Below, in pieces: positions 26,983 through 36,475 of a stretch of 64,000 bases of DNA (the stretch's first letter is position 1; each line of letters begins with the position of its first letter). The DNA comes from Betaproteobacteria bacterium (GTDB taxonomy: Bacteria > Pseudomonadota > Gammaproteobacteria > Burkholderiales > Casimicrobiaceae), in contig JAAFJA010000004.1 in NCBI GenBank assembly GCA_013298765.1, positions 124,001 through 188,000 of the forward strand. The letters run 5' to 3'. The notes below the pieces were generated by a model. It had not been told where the DNA came from and did no database searches. It saw only the letters and a list, made by a program, of their open reading frames with translations. A program made the translations under genes and the position numbers.

Positions 26983-27435
26983 ATGAAGTCACTCACAAAA
27001 ATCGCAATCGCAGTGGGCGCTGTCGCCATTGCTACTACCGCTCTCGCTCAACCGCGTCCTGAGCAATTCGTGAAGCAGCGCCAATCTGCGCTCGCGCTGA
27101 TCGGCTGGTACTTCGGCCCCATGGGCGCGGTTGCAAAGGGCGAAGCGCCGTTCAACAAAGAAGACGCAGTGCGCCGCACCACCAATCTCGTGGCGCTTTC
27201 GAAAATGCCCTGGGAAGGCTTCGTTGCTGGCACCGAAAACGTCGGTAACACGAAGGCGCAGCCCGCAATTTGGTCGCAAGCCGCCAAATTCAAAGACGCC
27301 GCTACCAAAATGGAAACCGAAATGGTGAAGCTTGCAGCCGCAGCGAACGCTGGCAATGAAGCTGAGTTCAAAAAGCAATTCGGCGTGGTCGGTGGCACGT
27401 GCAAAGCCTGCCACGACGATTTCCGTAAGCAGTAA
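26983..27435 (+). CDS. Cytochrome c' (class II c-type cytochrome)
   Basis: 150 residues: signal peptide ending ALAQP, four-helix-bundle body, and the haem site C140-K-A-C-H144 near the C-terminus, the hallmark of class II cytochromes c. In the periplasm it would accept electrons or bind NO. It lies 44 nt after cytochrome b561, with a strong terminator directly behind it, so the pair forms one unit. Confidence 0.93.
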   Translation: MKSLTKIAIAVGAVAIATTALAQPRPEQFVKQRQSALALIGWYFGPMGAVAKGEAPFNKEDAVRRTTNLVALSKMPWEGFVAGTENVGNTKAQPAIWSQAAKFKDAATKMETEMVKLAAAANAGNEAEFKKQFGVVGGTCKACHDDFRKQ

Positions 27436-27451
27436 TCTAGATTCTGCTCTA

Positions 27452-27493
27452 AAAGCCACCGCCCGATTTAATTGGGCGGTGGCTTTATTTTTC
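27452..27493 (+). terminator. Rho-independent terminator of the b561-c' operon
   Basis: A perfect 13-bp stem (27452-27464 with 27474-27486) around the loop GATTTAATT, followed by ATTTTTCTGTATTTTT. The loop sequence recurs in the window's other GCCC/GGGC hairpins. Confidence 0.93.
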
Positions 27494-27605
27494 TGTATTT
27501 TTGATTTGACTTAAATCCATTTGCCCGTCCACATAAGCGCTGGGGACGGCTTGCTTGGCTGAGATACAAGCTAGCGGTCGCTGCAACCGCTCTGCCGCCC
27601 GCGCT

Positions 27606-28343
27606 TCAGTCTCTATTTCCCAGCGTGCCCGCGTAGCGCGCCATGCGCGGCTTAAGCGGCTCACAGGTGAGCGAATCGAGTAGCGCCTCGTGATCTGCCG
27701 CTCGCGTATCGGCATGGGTGAGCCGCTTAAGCTGAGCGTAGGCATCCGCGCTGAGGGATCGCACCTCAGCAGCGATTTCTTGCAGCCGCCGATCCCAAGT
27801 GACCTCATCAGCAATTTCAGTGACAAATTTCCCGCTCAACGCTTCGCCTGCATTCAGCACCGCGGCGCGGCGCAAACACTGAAGCGCGGTCTCAGGCCCC
27901 ACGCGCGAGATGAGCCGATGCGTGCCAATGGCGATACCCATTTTCCAGCTCGGCATTCGGAAACGCGCTTGTGGCGAGGCCAGGCGGTAATCGCAGGCCA
28001 TGGCGAGATCAAAACCCGCGCCGTATGCGCCTCCGTGAATCAATGCAACGGTGGCTACTGGCGCGTAGTAGAGCGCTTGCAGCATCGTCTCTACCTGCTT
28101 CAGCCGCTCAATCAGCGATTCATCGGTCTCGCTTTCGAGATGGGATAAATCAAAACCGGCACAGAAATGCGCGCCCTCGCCGCGAATAACCACGACGCGC
28201 GCGCCCAGCGCTAGCGCCGCCTGTAGCGCGCCCACAAACTCTGCCACCAACTCGGCCGACAAGGCGTTGGCCTTCTCACCCCGCGCCAGCGTGATTGAGG
28301 CCATATCGTCGAATTGATTAAAGCGGAGCAACGAAAAGTTCAT
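27606..28343 (-). CDS. Enoyl-CoA hydratase/isomerase family protein
   Basis: 245 residues of the crotonase fold. The oxyanion-hole segments are visible as GEGAHFCAGFDLSHLE (about residues 55-70) and IHGGAYGAGFDLAMACDYRLAS (about 102-123). The two catalytic glutamates of classical hydratases are not both evident near the second segment, so it may be an isomerase or another crotonase-type enzyme. It stands alone; no beta-oxidation partners are adjacent. Confidence 0.85.
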   Translation of the reverse strand: MNFSLLRFNQFDDMASITLARGEKANALSAELVAEFVGALQAALALGARVVVIRGEGAHFCAGFDLSHLESETDESLIERLKQVETMLQALYYAPVATVALIHGGAYGAGFDLAMACDYRLASPQARFRMPSWKMGIAIGTHRLISRVGPETALQCLRRAAVLNAGEALSGKFVTEIADEVTWDRRLQEIAAEVRSLSADAYAQLKRLTHADTRAADHEALLDSLTCEPLKPRMARYAGTLGNRD

Positions 28344-28442
28344 GATGCAATCGTAGCCGGGCCTTCTTCAGCGCCCCACAAATCCAGCGGCGACACCTCG
28401 TTCCCGCTGACCGCTCGAAAGGAATAGATTTCACAAGTTCAA

Positions 28443-28471
28443 GCCGGGCTATCCTTCGGTTGAAGCCCGGC
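28443..28471. other. Inverted repeat upstream of a small membrane-protein gene
   Basis: GCCGGGCT (28443-28450) and AGCCCGGC (28464-28471) form an exact 8-bp stem with a 13-nt loop. It may be a regulatory or terminator hairpin. Confidence 0.4.
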
Positions 28472-28517
28472 GATCCAAAAGATAATCGAGGAATCGTTGG
28501 ATTGATTTCTTCGCCCC

Positions 28518-28709
28518 ATGCTCGAAAGCGGTTTTTGGATTTTCATCGTTGAGGCAGCTGTCGCTGGCGGGCTGTTTGTCGGCCTCATTTGGTGGGTGAT
28601 GAAAGGCACATCAGCCAAGGATCGCGCAAAGATGGAAGAAGCGCGGCGCAAGGCGAAGGTACAAGATAGCGGCGAGATACGAGACAACGACTCGTCACGA
28701 GGGCCGTAG
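28518..28709 (+). CDS. Small single-helix membrane protein, hypothetical
   Basis: 63 residues: one hydrophobic segment (FWIFIVEAAVAGGLFVGLIWWVM) then a charged helix (KDRAKMEEARRKAKVQ). The layout is protein-like and short membrane ORFs of this type are frequent in proteobacteria, but the ribosome-binding site is weak and no family is recognised. An antisense frame across the same bases is less protein-like. Confidence 0.45.
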   Translation: MLESGFWIFIVEAAVAGGLFVGLIWWVMKGTSAKDRAKMEEARRKAKVQDSGEIRDNDSSRGP

Positions 28710-28801
28710 GCATACGCGTACTACCGTGCGCTCACTTCGCGCGGTCACGCGCATCCAACGCCAAGTTTGGTAAGGCAGCCCAGAAGTGTGGGGGGCGTAC
28801 C

Positions 28802-29173
28802 CTAATGCAATACCCGTTTCGCGGAACAGGTAAAGCGAGGAATCGGCGCATCGAAGCGCGTGCCGTCTGCCGCGACGAACGTATAGCTGCCGTGCATCGT
28901 GCCGACCGGTGTTTTGAACTGTGTACCGCTCGTGTATTGAAAGCTCTCGCCTGGTGCGAGCGTCGGTTGTTTGCCAATCACGCCTTCGCCCTTCACCTCT
29001 TCTACGTGGCCGTTGGCGTCGGTGATGATCCAGTGGCGCGATAAGAGCTGCACAGGCGTTTCGCCTACATTCACAATATTGATGTGATAGGCATAGGTAA
29101 AGAGATCGCGCTCCGGCTCGCTTTGGTCAGCCAAATAAAATGGCGTAGGGTCTACAACGACGCTGTACTTCAC
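28802..29173 (-). CDS. apaG: ApaG protein (Co2+/Mg2+ efflux-associated, FN3-like fold)
   Basis: About 123 residues from GTG 29173, the family's usual length. The ApaG core is clear: [57 protein letters not shown] and [12 protein letters not shown]. The role is not settled; it is linked genetically to divalent cation efflux in enterics. TTG starts up to 29218 are possible and would overlap the divergent rpe gene. Confidence 0.92.
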   Translation of the reverse strand: MKYSVVVDPTPFYLADQSEPERDLFTYAYHINIVNVGETPVQLLSRHWIITDANGHVEEVKGEGVIGKQPTLAPGESFQYTSGTQFKTPVGTMHGSYTFVAADGTRFDAPIPRFTCSAKRVLH

Positions 29174-29207
29174 GGTCTCGCTCGCAACTCCAAACAAGGA
29201 AATCAAA

Positions 29208-29891
29208 TTGTCGCGCAATTACCAAATCGCCCCTTCCATTCTGTCGGCCGACTTCGCAAAGCTCGGTGACGAAGTACGCGCGGTGATCGCGGCGGGCGCG
29301 GATTTGATTCATTTCGATGTGATGGATAACCACTACGTTCCGAATCTCACCATCGGCCCGATGGTTTGCGCTGCGATCAAGCCGCATGTGGGAAACACGC
29401 CGATTGACGTGCATCTCATGGTGAAGCCGGTTGACGCGGTGGCCGCAGAATTCGCCAAAGCGGGCGCGAGCATCATCAGCTTTCATCCGGAAGCGAGTGA
29501 ACACGTTGATCGCACCATCGGCCTCATCCGCGAGGCGGGCTGCAAAGCGGGGCTGGTATTCAATCCGGCAACGCCGCTCAGCTATCTCGACTACACGATC
29601 GACAGGCTCGATTTGATTTTGCTAATGAGCGTGAACCCAGGATTCGGTGGCCAAAAATTTATCGATGGCGTGTTGCCGAAAATCGCGCAAGTGCGCGAGC
29701 GCATTGATGCCACAGAGCAACGCACGGGGCGCAAGATCCTGCTCGAAGTGGACGGCGGCATCAAAGCGGACAACATCGCAAAGGTAGCCGCAGCTGGGGC
29801 CGATACGTTTGTGGCGGGCTCTGCGATCTACGGTGCGCCTAGCTATGCGGACGCGATTTCGAGCATGCGTACGGCGCTTGCAAAAGTTTAG
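29208..29891 (+). CDS. rpe: Ribulose-phosphate 3-epimerase
   Basis: 227 residues. The TIM-barrel landmarks [51 protein letters not shown] and EVDGGIK are all present, including the catalytic aspartates and metal-binding histidines. It interconverts ribulose 5-phosphate and xylulose 5-phosphate. It starts with TTG at 29208, supported by AAGGA 7 nt upstream and by the conserved N-terminus; there is no ATG nearby. rpe, gph and trpE are commonly linked in proteobacteria. Confidence 0.95.
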   Translation: MSRNYQIAPSILSADFAKLGDEVRAVIAAGADLIHFDVMDNHYVPNLTIGPMVCAAIKPHVGNTPIDVHLMVKPVDAVAAEFAKAGASIISFHPEASEHVDRTIGLIREAGCKAGLVFNPATPLSYLDYTIDRLDLILLMSVNPGFGGQKFIDGVLPKIAQVRERIDATEQRTGRKILLEVDGGIKADNIAKVAAAGADTFVAGSAIYGAPSYADAISSMRTALAKV

Positions 29892-29905
29892 CTATCGACA
29901 CCTAA

Positions 29906-29989
29906 CCCATAATTAAATGGGGCAGGGGAGCGTTTTATTTCTATCTTGCAATGTAATTTTTTGAGCCTCTTGCCCCATAAAAACGCTTT
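29906..29989. repeat. Complex hairpin element after rpe
   Basis: ATGGGGCA (29917-29924) pairs exactly with TGCCCCAT (29971-29978); CCCAT/ATGGG around AATTAA (29906-29921) is a competing local hairpin. AGCGTTTTA and TAAAAACGCT are also inverted. The element matches the paired-hairpin plan seen elsewhere and may end rpe transcription. Confidence 0.55.
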
Positions 29990-30082
29990 TTTGTTGCAAT
30001 ATTTGCGAAGTGTTTCGTCGAGTCCGCCGACAAGCTCCACCCACGCAAGACACACCCCGCGTTTTCGTGGATAAATTGAGTC

Positions 30083-30418
30083 ATGAAAAAAATCATCTTC
30101 CTCATTTTCGTGGCGGCGCTCGCGCTTAACTGGGGCAAGATTTCTGCGCTTCTGAGCGGTGGCGCAACGAAGTCAGAGTTCGCGCAGCGCGGCGAAGTGG
30201 TGCTCTACGCTACGAGCTGGTGCGGGTACTGCAAAGCCACTCGCGACTTGCTCGCGCGCGAGGGAATCCGCTATCGTGAGTTCGATATCGAAACCTCTGC
30301 CGAAGGCGCAAAGCTCTATCGCGCATTGGGCGGCCGTGGCGTGCCGCTCTTGGAAGCGGGCGACCAAATCATTCGTGGCTATAACGAAAAGCAAATCCTC
30401 GCGGCCGTGAAAGGTTAG
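30083..30418 (+). CDS. Glutaredoxin-like membrane-anchored thiol protein
   Basis: 111 residues. An N-terminal hydrophobic segment (KIIFLIFVAALALNWGKISALL) anchors or exports it; then a glutaredoxin fold: VVLYATSWCGYCKATRDLLAREGIRYREFDIE with a CGYC active site at about residues 48-51, and the cis-proline segment RGVPLLEAGDQIIRGYN. It likely handles thiol-disulphide exchange at the membrane or in the periplasm. It ends 3 nt before gph, so it is probably co-transcribed. Confidence 0.85.
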   Translation: MKKIIFLIFVAALALNWGKISALLSGGATKSEFAQRGEVVLYATSWCGYCKATRDLLAREGIRYREFDIETSAEGAKLYRALGGRGVPLLEAGDQIIRGYNEKQILAAVKG

Positions 30419-30421
30419 TTC

Positions 30422-31120
30422 GTGAGATCACTCCAACGCGTGTCAGCGCTCGCAATCGATCTCGACGGCACACTACTCGACACCATTCCGGATCTCTGCG
30501 GTGCGGTGAATCGCACGCTTGCTGAATTGGGCCATCGCACGCTTGACATCGAACTGGTGAAAACCTTCGTCGGCAAAGGGCTTGGCGAACACATGCGCAA
30601 ATCGCTGCGTGAGGTGATGCAGCGCGAGCCCAGTGACGAAGAAAAATCTCACGCGATGTCACTTTATCGGAAGCACTACGCTGCGCATTTGTTCGACGAG
30701 ACGACGCTCTATCCCGGTGTAATTGAAGCGCTTGAGCTCTTCAAGGCGCGTAAGCTGCCGATGGCGGTTGTCACTAATAAATGGCGCTTATACACCGAGC
30801 AATTGCTCGCGCACTTCGGGCTCTCACGCTATTTCGATCACTGCGTGTGTGGCGATACGCTCACCACAAACAAGCCTGATCCGGGCATGATGTTCTATGC
30901 CGCAGGCTTGATGCAGGTACATCCACGCGAGATGTTGATGATTGGTGACTCGGGCAACGATTCGCGAAGCGCACAGGCAGCAGGCGCGCCCGTCGTGCTT
31001 CTTACCTATGGTTACTCCGAGGGCGAAAAGCTCGCCGATTTGCAAGCCGACGCGATTGTCGATACATTTCAAGACATTCCGCCGCTTCTTGATGCGGCGC
31101 GACTTCTTAAAACAGCATGA
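30422..31120 (+). CDS. gph: Phosphoglycolate phosphatase
   Basis: 232 residues of the HAD superfamily: motif I DLDGTLLDT at about residues 14-22, motif II VVTNK near 117, motif III KPDPG and motif IV MIGDSGNDSRSAQAAGA near 178. The length and cap domain match Gph, which hydrolyses 2-phosphoglycolate. GTG start at 30422. Its TGA stop overlaps the ATG of the putative trp leader peptide, so ribosomes leaving gph could re-initiate there. Confidence 0.92.
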   Translation: MRSLQRVSALAIDLDGTLLDTIPDLCGAVNRTLAELGHRTLDIELVKTFVGKGLGEHMRKSLREVMQREPSDEEKSHAMSLYRKHYAAHLFDETTLYPGVIEALELFKARKLPMAVVTNKWRLYTEQLLAHFGLSRYFDHCVCGDTLTTNKPDPGMMFYAAGLMQVHPREMLMIGDSGNDSRSAQAAGAPVVLLTYGYSEGEKLADLQADAIVDTFQDIPPLLDAARLLKTA

Positions 31121-31170
31121 TTCGTTCGACTCGTTCTTGGTGGCAAAGCTCTGGAGGTTGGTGGCGTTAG
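31117..31170 (+). CDS. trpL: trp operon leader peptide with four Trp codons
   Basis: A 17-residue ORF, MIRSTRSWWQSSGGWWR, with tandem Trp codons at residues 8-9 and 15-16. Its ATG overlaps the gph stop (ATGA) and an in-frame TAA at 31108 fixes the start. It lies 186 bp upstream of trpE. Such Trp density is very unlikely by chance (Trp is roughly 1% of residues) and is the signature of ribosome-mediated transcription attenuation. There is no Shine-Dalgarno sequence, so translation may depend on coupling to gph. Confidence 0.86.
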   Translation: MIRSTRSWWQSSGGWWR

Positions 31171-31296
31171 GCCTACCAATCTGCCCTGCGCTGGTTGCGA
31201 GCGCCCGTGTGACGAGATGTCACACCGCAACACCAAGAACCAAACTGTCAGTCGAAATGAGGGCCTTTCGCCCCAAAGCACGAAACCTGACAGTTT
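31158..31296 (+). promoter_or_regulatory. trp leader RNA with three stem-loops (attenuator candidate)
   Basis: Hairpin 1: TTGGTGGC (31158-31165) with GCC-T-ACCAA (31171-31179), covering the second Trp pair and the stop codon. Hairpin 2: GTGTGAC (31207-31213) with GTCACAC (31219-31225). Hairpin 3: AAACTGTCAG (31242-31251) with CTGACAGTTT (31287-31296), an exact 10-bp stem. No U-run follows, so a classical intrinsic terminator is not shown; Rho-dependent or structural control is possible. Confidence 0.62.
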
Positions 31297-31332
31297 CCCT
31301 CACCCCCGTTCCCTTTCCCCGAGGGCCAGGGG
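31297..31332. repeat. Half copy of the GGGAGAGG/CCCTCACCC repeat before trpE
   Basis: CCCTCACCCCC..CCCTTTCCCCGAGGGCCAGGGG resembles the right arm of the 130-bp inverted repeats, degraded and without a left arm. It ends with GGGGAG near the trpE start. Confidence 0.5.
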
Positions 31333-31356
31333 AGACAAAAAAAGACATGCTGTCCC

Positions 31357-32841
31357 ATGACTGAACAAGAATTTCTCAAGCTCGCGCAACAAGGCTTTAC
31401 GCGCATTCCATTGGTCGAGCAAACGCTTGCCGACCTCGACACACCGTTGTCGATATACCTCAAACTTGCAAACGATCGATACACGTTCTTGCTTGAATCA
31501 GTCGTCGGCGGCGAGCGCTTCGGTCGATACAGTTTCATCGGGCTGCGCACGCGCTCACGTATCGAAGTGCGCGGCTTCGAAGTCACCCACATCACCGAAT
31601 ACGGCCCAACCAAGCAAACCGTTGCCGACCCGCTCGATTACCTCGCCGCCTATCAAGCTCAGTTCAAAGTAGCCACCGTTCCGGGGCTGCCACGTTTTGC
31701 GGGCGGGCTCACGGGCTATTTTGGATTTGAAACGGCGGGCTACATTGAACCGCGCCTTGGCAAACGCTACCAGCAAGATGCGAAACCCGACCAACTCGGC
31801 GTGCCCGACATTCTGTTGCTACTCACCGAGGAATTGGCCGTCGTCGACAATCTCTCAGGCACGATTTCCTTGATCGTTTACGCCGATCCCGCAAAGCCCG
31901 ACGCCTTCATGCGCGCAAACCTACGCCTTGCCGAGTTGCGTGCCAAATTGCGCGAGCCTGCGAAATTGCCGCTGCAACACGCAACGACGGTGGTCAACGC
32001 TGTATCGCAAGTGGGGCAAGCAAGCTACGAAGCCGCAGTGCAAGTTTGCAAAGACTACATTGCCGCGGGCGACTGCATGCAAGTCGTTCCATCGCAGCGC
32101 ATGCAGATGGATTTCCCTGAGCCTCCGATTTCGCTCTACCGCGCGTTGCGCACGCTCAATCCGTCGCCCTACATGTTTTTCTATAACTTCGGCGATTTTC
32201 ATGTGGTGGGCGCATCGCCAGAAATCCTCGTTCGTAAGGAAGGCGAGACAGTCACCGTCCGCCCCATCGCAGGCACGCGAAAACGCGGCGCGACCCGCGA
32301 AGAAGATGATGCATTAGCCGATGAGCTGATCAACGATGAGAAAGAAGTCGCTGAGCATGTGATGCTGATCGATCTGGGCCGCAACGATGTCGGGCGAATC
32401 GCAAAAACAGGTAGCGTGGTGGTTAAAGACAAGATGACGATTGAGCGCTACTCGCATGTGATGCATATCGTGAGTAATGTGGAAGGTACTTTGAAGCCCG
32501 GCACCAACAATATTGACGTGCTTCGCGCGACATTCCCCGCAGGCACGCTCTCGGGCGCGCCCAAGATTCGTGCGCTTGAAATCATTCATGAAGTTGAGCC
32601 CGTCAAGCGAAACATTTACGGTGGCGCGGTGGGATACATGAGTTATCAAGGTGACATGGACATGTGTATCGCCATTCGCACGGCGATCATCAAAGACGGA
32701 AAGCTTTACGCGCAAGCAGGTGCTGGGATCGTTCACGATTCCGTGCCCTCCAAAGAATGGGAAGAGACGTTGCAGAAAACTCGATCCGTGCTGCGTGCTG
32801 CTGAGATGGTTCAGCGTGGACTCGATGGAGCGGCGCAATGA
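31357..32841 (+). CDS. trpE: Anthranilate synthase component I
   Basis: 494 residues, full length. The N-terminal LSIYLKLA segment contains the feedback-site residues; the chorismate-binding domain shows [76 protein letters not shown] and [20 protein letters not shown]. It makes anthranilate from chorismate with TrpG ammonia. The start at ATG 31357 overlaps a 5-codon upstream ORF (31347-31364). It overlaps ltaE downstream by 4 bp. Confidence 0.97.
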   Translation: MTEQEFLKLAQQGFTRIPLVEQTLADLDTPLSIYLKLANDRYTFLLESVVGGERFGRYSFIGLRTRSRIEVRGFEVTHITEYGPTKQTVADPLDYLAAYQAQFKVATVPGLPRFAGGLTGYFGFETAGYIEPRLGKRYQQDAKPDQLGVPDILLLLTEELAVVDNLSGTISLIVYADPAKPDAFMRANLRLAELRAKLREPAKLPLQHATTVVNAVSQVGQASYEAAVQVCKDYIAAGDCMQVVPSQRMQMDFPEPPISLYRALRTLNPSPYMFFYNFGDFHVVGASPEILVRKEGETVTVRPIAGTRKRGATREEDDALADELINDEKEVAEHVMLIDLGRNDVGRIAKTGSVVVKDKMTIERYSHVMHIVSNVEGTLKPGTNNIDVLRATFPAGTLSGAPKIRALEIIHEVEPVKRNIYGGAVGYMSYQGDMDMCIAIRTAIIKDGKLYAQAGAGIVHDSVPSKEWEETLQKTRSVLRAAEMVQRGLDGAAQ

Positions 32842-33881
32842 AAGTGATCGATTTACGCAGCGATACCGTCACCCGCCCGACTGCAGGGATGATGGCTGCA
32901 ATGATGTCCGCCGAGGTGGGGGACGATGTGTGGGGCGACGACCCCACAGTGAATCGGCTTTGCGCCATCATCGCCGAGCGCACAGGCAAAGAAGCCGCAC
33001 TCTTTCTTCCTACGGGCACACAGAGCAATCTCGCCGCGATCATGGCTCACTGTGAGCGCGGCGATGAATACATCGTTGGCCAGATGGCTCACACGTATCG
33101 ATGGGAAGGCGGCGGCGCAGCGGTGCTCGGTAGCGTCGTCCCGCAGCCACTCGAACAAGAGGCGGACGGCACTATTCCAATCGCGAAAATTGCGAGCGCG
33201 ATCAAACCGTATGGCCCGGGCCTCGGCGCACACTTCGCTCGCTCTACGCTGCTCGCACTCGAAAACACTTGGAGCGGCAAAGTATTGCCTGCGGCTTACA
33301 TCGCCGAGGCCAGCGCATTTGCTCGATCAAAAGGCTTGGCAGTCCATCTTGACGGCGCGCGGGCATTTAACGCGGCGGTTGCGTCGAACGCTTCGATTGC
33401 CGATATCTGTAAGCCATTCGATTCAGTCTCGCTCTGCATGTCGAAGGGGCTTGGCGCGCCCGCTGGCGCGTTGCTCGTCGGCAGTAAAGCACTTATTGAG
33501 CGTGCGTTCCGTTGGCGGAAAGTGCTGGGCGGTGGCATGCGGCAATCCGGCTTCATCGGCGCCGCGTGTTTGTACGCGCTTGATCACCACGTAGCGCGCC
33601 TTGCAGACGATCACGACAACGCGCGCCTGCTCGCAGAAGCGCTCGTAAAAATTGACGGCGTGAAGATCACGAGCCAGGCCACGAATATGGTGTTTGTGGA
33701 ACTCCCGAAAGCGCCCGTAGCGCGCGGAGAAGAAACCATTGAAGCCTTTCTCAAGTCACGTGGGATGCTGATGCAAGGCGTTTACAGCACAAGGCTGGTC
33801 ACGCATCACGATGCTATGCGGGATGACATCCTGCGCTTCGTGGCAGCTGTTTCCGAGTTCTATTCGGGAGCACGATCATGA
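32838..33881 (+). CDS. ltaE: Low-specificity L-threonine aldolase
   Basis: 347 residues of the PLP-dependent aspartate-aminotransferase fold. The LtaE pattern is clear: [12 protein letters not shown] at the start, [36 protein letters not shown] and the PLP lysine in [13 protein letters not shown]. It cleaves L-threonine or L-allo-threonine to glycine and acetaldehyde. It overlaps trpE upstream and trpG downstream by 4 bp each, so it is translated as an integral part of the trp operon. That placement is unusual; its benefit is unknown. Confidence 0.93.
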   Translation: MKVIDLRSDTVTRPTAGMMAAMMSAEVGDDVWGDDPTVNRLCAIIAERTGKEAALFLPTGTQSNLAAIMAHCERGDEYIVGQMAHTYRWEGGGAAVLGSVVPQPLEQEADGTIPIAKIASAIKPYGPGLGAHFARSTLLALENTWSGKVLPAAYIAEASAFARSKGLAVHLDGARAFNAAVASNASIADICKPFDSVSLCMSKGLGAPAGALLVGSKALIERAFRWRKVLGGGMRQSGFIGAACLYALDHHVARLADDHDNARLLAEALVKIDGVKITSQATNMVFVELPKAPVARGEETIEAFLKSRGMLMQGVYSTRLVTHHDAMRDDILRFVAAVSEFYSGARS

Positions 33882-34441
33882 TTCTGCTAATCGACAACTA
33901 CGACAGCTTTACCTATAACCTGGCTCAGTATCTGGGCGAGCTGGGTGAAGACGTTGAGGTAGTTCGCAATGACGCGATTGATCTCAATGGCGTCAGCGAC
34001 AAGAAACCCGACCGTATCGTGGTATCGCCCGGCCCGTGTACACCGAATGAGGCGGGAATTTCTGTGCCGCTCATTAAGCATTTCGCAGGCAAAGTGCCAA
34101 TTCTTGGTGTGTGCCTCGGTCATCAGTCGATCGGCGCTGCGTTCGGTGGCAATATCGTGCGCGCCAAACGGGTGATGCATGGAAAGACGTCCGTGATCTC
34201 CCACAATCGACAGGATTGCTTCGCTGGCATTCCGTCGCCTTACACGGTGATTCGTTACCACTCACTAGTGATCGAACGCGCCAGCCTTCCGAGCGAGCTT
34301 TCGATCACAGCCGAGAGTGACGATGGCGAAATCATGGGTGTTCGCCATAAAACGCTGCCGGTATGGGGCGTCCAGTTTCACCCGGAATCAATCTTGACCG
34401 AACACGGTCATGATTTGCTGAAGAATTTTTTGTCTCTTTAA
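33878..34441 (+). CDS. trpG: Anthranilate synthase component II (glutamine amidotransferase)
   Basis: 187 residues of a class I glutamine amidotransferase. Landmarks: [30 protein letters not shown], the nucleophile elbow [10 protein letters not shown] with the catalytic cysteine at about residue 79, and the His-Glu pair in [13 protein letters not shown]. It supplies ammonia to TrpE and may also serve PabB. It overlaps ltaE by 4 bp. Confidence 0.96.
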   Translation: MILLIDNYDSFTYNLAQYLGELGEDVEVVRNDAIDLNGVSDKKPDRIVVSPGPCTPNEAGISVPLIKHFAGKVPILGVCLGHQSIGAAFGGNIVRAKRVMHGKTSVISHNRQDCFAGIPSPYTVIRYHSLVIERASLPSELSITAESDDGEIMGVRHKTLPVWGVQFHPESILTEHGHDLLKNFLSL

Positions 34442-34534
34442 TTTTCACGACAGATTCACACTAACCGTCAATGATTTGAAACGCGCGCCAAGTTCGCCCA
34501 AATCACTGATCGTTCGTGGCTAAGAAAGAAAACT

Positions 34535-35563
34535 ATGCCTATCTCTATCCAAGAAGCTATTCAACGCACCGTTGAGCATCGTGAAATTTTTCATGACGAA
34601 ATGCTCTCACTTATGCGCAAACTGATGAACGGTGAATTTACTCAAGCTCAGGCAGCGGCGTTCCTGATGGGGCTGAGGGTCAAGAAAGAAACAATCGGTG
34701 AAGTCGCGGCGGCTGCGCAGGTGATGCGCGAACTCTCCACTAAGGTGCCGATCGATAACGAGCCGAACCTGGTGGATGTGGTGGGCACGGGCGGCGATAT
34801 GTCGCACACTTTCAATATCTCAACGGCATCAATGTTCGTTGCCGCAGCCGCCGGCGCCAAGGTTGCGAAACATGGCAATCGCGGTGTTTCTTCGCGCAGC
34901 GGTGCGGCGGATGTGCTCGAAGCGCTCGGCGTCAACATCATGCTTTCACCCGAGCAAATCGCTCAGAGCATCCGCGAAGTCGGCATCGGCTTCATGTTTG
35001 CGCCGAATCATCATGCGGCGATGAAGGCGGTGGCTCCAATTCGTCGCGAAATGGGCGTAAAAACAATCTTTAATATTCTTGGCCCGCTGACCAATCCCGC
35101 GAGCGCACCGAACACGATGATGGGCGTATTCCACGCCGATCTCGTCGGCATTCAGGTGCGCGTGATGCAACGCTTGGGCGCGAATCATGTGTTGGTCGTC
35201 CATGGCCGCGATTCGCTTGACGAAATCTCTCTTGGCGCAGGCACACTCGTGGGCGAGCTGAAGGACGGCAAGATTACCGAGTACGAAATTCATCCAGAAG
35301 ACTTTGGCTTCACGATGAGCGCCACACGAAACCTGCGCGTTGATACGCCAGAGGAATCTAAGGCGATGATGTTGAACGCGCTCGAAGGTAAGCACTCGCC
35401 CGCGCTAAACGTTGTACTACTGAACGCGGGTGGAACACTTTATGCCGCCAATATCGTGCCATCGCTTCGCGATGGGATCAACCTCGCGCGGAAAGCAATT
35501 GAGTCGGGCGCTGCGCGCAAAAAGGTGGACGAGTTTGCTGCGTTTTCACAGCAGTTCAAATAA
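34535..35563 (+). CDS. trpD: Anthranilate phosphoribosyltransferase
   Basis: 342 residues, standard length. [50 protein letters not shown] contains the PRPP-binding glycine loop and KHGNR motif; [18 protein letters not shown] and [12 protein letters not shown] follow. It joins anthranilate to PRPP. A 93-bp gap separates it from trpG. Confidence 0.97.
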   Translation: MPISIQEAIQRTVEHREIFHDEMLSLMRKLMNGEFTQAQAAAFLMGLRVKKETIGEVAAAAQVMRELSTKVPIDNEPNLVDVVGTGGDMSHTFNISTASMFVAAAAGAKVAKHGNRGVSSRSGAADVLEALGVNIMLSPEQIAQSIREVGIGFMFAPNHHAAMKAVAPIRREMGVKTIFNILGPLTNPASAPNTMMGVFHADLVGIQVRVMQRLGANHVLVVHGRDSLDEISLGAGTLVGELKDGKITEYEIHPEDFGFTMSATRNLRVDTPEESKAMMLNALEGKHSPALNVVLLNAGGTLYAANIVPSLRDGINLARKAIESGAARKKVDEFAAFSQQFK

Positions 35564-35634
35564 TCTAGGGAAACGTTAGCCAATGCTGAGCTGAACCCCA
35601 GCGCACGCATTGAACGGAATTCGTGGAGAAACTG

Positions 35635-36429
35635 ATGTCTGACATTCTCAACAAAATAGTTGCAACGAAGCACGAGGAGATCGCGGCCGCAATGCGATCG
35701 AAACCTCTCTTCGCGATGCGTGCTGAGGCAGAAGCGATGCGCGACAATGTTCGTGATTTTGCCGGCGCTCTTTGGATCAAGCTCGGCGCAAAGCAATCGG
35801 CGGTCATTGCCGAGATCAAGAAAGCGAGCCCTAGCAAAGGCGTGCTGCGCGAAAACTTTGTGCCCTCCGACATTGCGAAGCGTTATGAAGCGGGCGGCGC
35901 GGCTTGCTTGTCGGTCTTAACGGATCGCGACTATTTCCAGGGCTCGCCTGATTTTTTGAAGCAGGCGCGCGAAGCGTGTTCACTTCCCGTGATCCGGAAA
36001 GACTTCATCGTCGATCCCTATCAAGTCTATGAAGCGCGAGCGATGGGCGCAGATTGCATTTTGTTGATCGTCGGTGCGCTTGAATGGAACCAAATGCTCG
36101 CGCTCGAAGCGCTCGCGCATGAGCTCAATATGGATGTGCTCGTGGAATCGCATGATGCCGATGAGCTGGAAGCCGCGCTAACACTTTCCACGCCGCTTAT
36201 CGGAATCAATAACCGCGATTTGCGTACGTTCAACGTTTCGCTACAAACGACGATCAGCCTACTCGAACAGATACCGTCGGACAAAACCGTGATCACCGAA
36301 AGCGGAATCCTCGCCGCTGCTGACGTCGAGTTGATGCGCGAGCACGGTGTGAACAGTTTTCTGGTGGGTGAAGCGTTTATGCGCGCTGATGATCCGGGAG
36401 AAGCGCTGCGAGCACTTTTTGCGGGATAA
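35635..36429 (+). CDS. trpC: Indole-3-glycerol-phosphate synthase
   Basis: 264 residues. [19 protein letters not shown] carries the catalytic lysine of the TIM barrel, followed by [45 protein letters not shown] and ESGI. ATG 35635 is chosen for the GGAG 6 nt before it. The operon ends here; trpF, trpB and trpA are not in the window. Confidence 0.97.
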   Translation: MSDILNKIVATKHEEIAAAMRSKPLFAMRAEAEAMRDNVRDFAGALWIKLGAKQSAVIAEIKKASPSKGVLRENFVPSDIAKRYEAGGAACLSVLTDRDYFQGSPDFLKQAREACSLPVIRKDFIVDPYQVYEARAMGADCILLIVGALEWNQMLALEALAHELNMDVLVESHDADELEAALTLSTPLIGINNRDLRTFNVSLQTTISLLEQIPSDKTVITESGILAAADVELMREHGVNSFLVGEAFMRADDPGEALRALFAG

Positions 36430-36475
36430 AGCCGGGGAAACGCTAAACAAGTGAGGCGACGTGCGCCGACGACGG

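Noticed and set aside
31347-31364. Five-codon ORF (MLSHD) overlapping the trpE start
   Set aside because: A GGGGAG lies too far upstream (12 nt) for confidence; not strong enough to list as a regulatory peptide, but noted under trpE.
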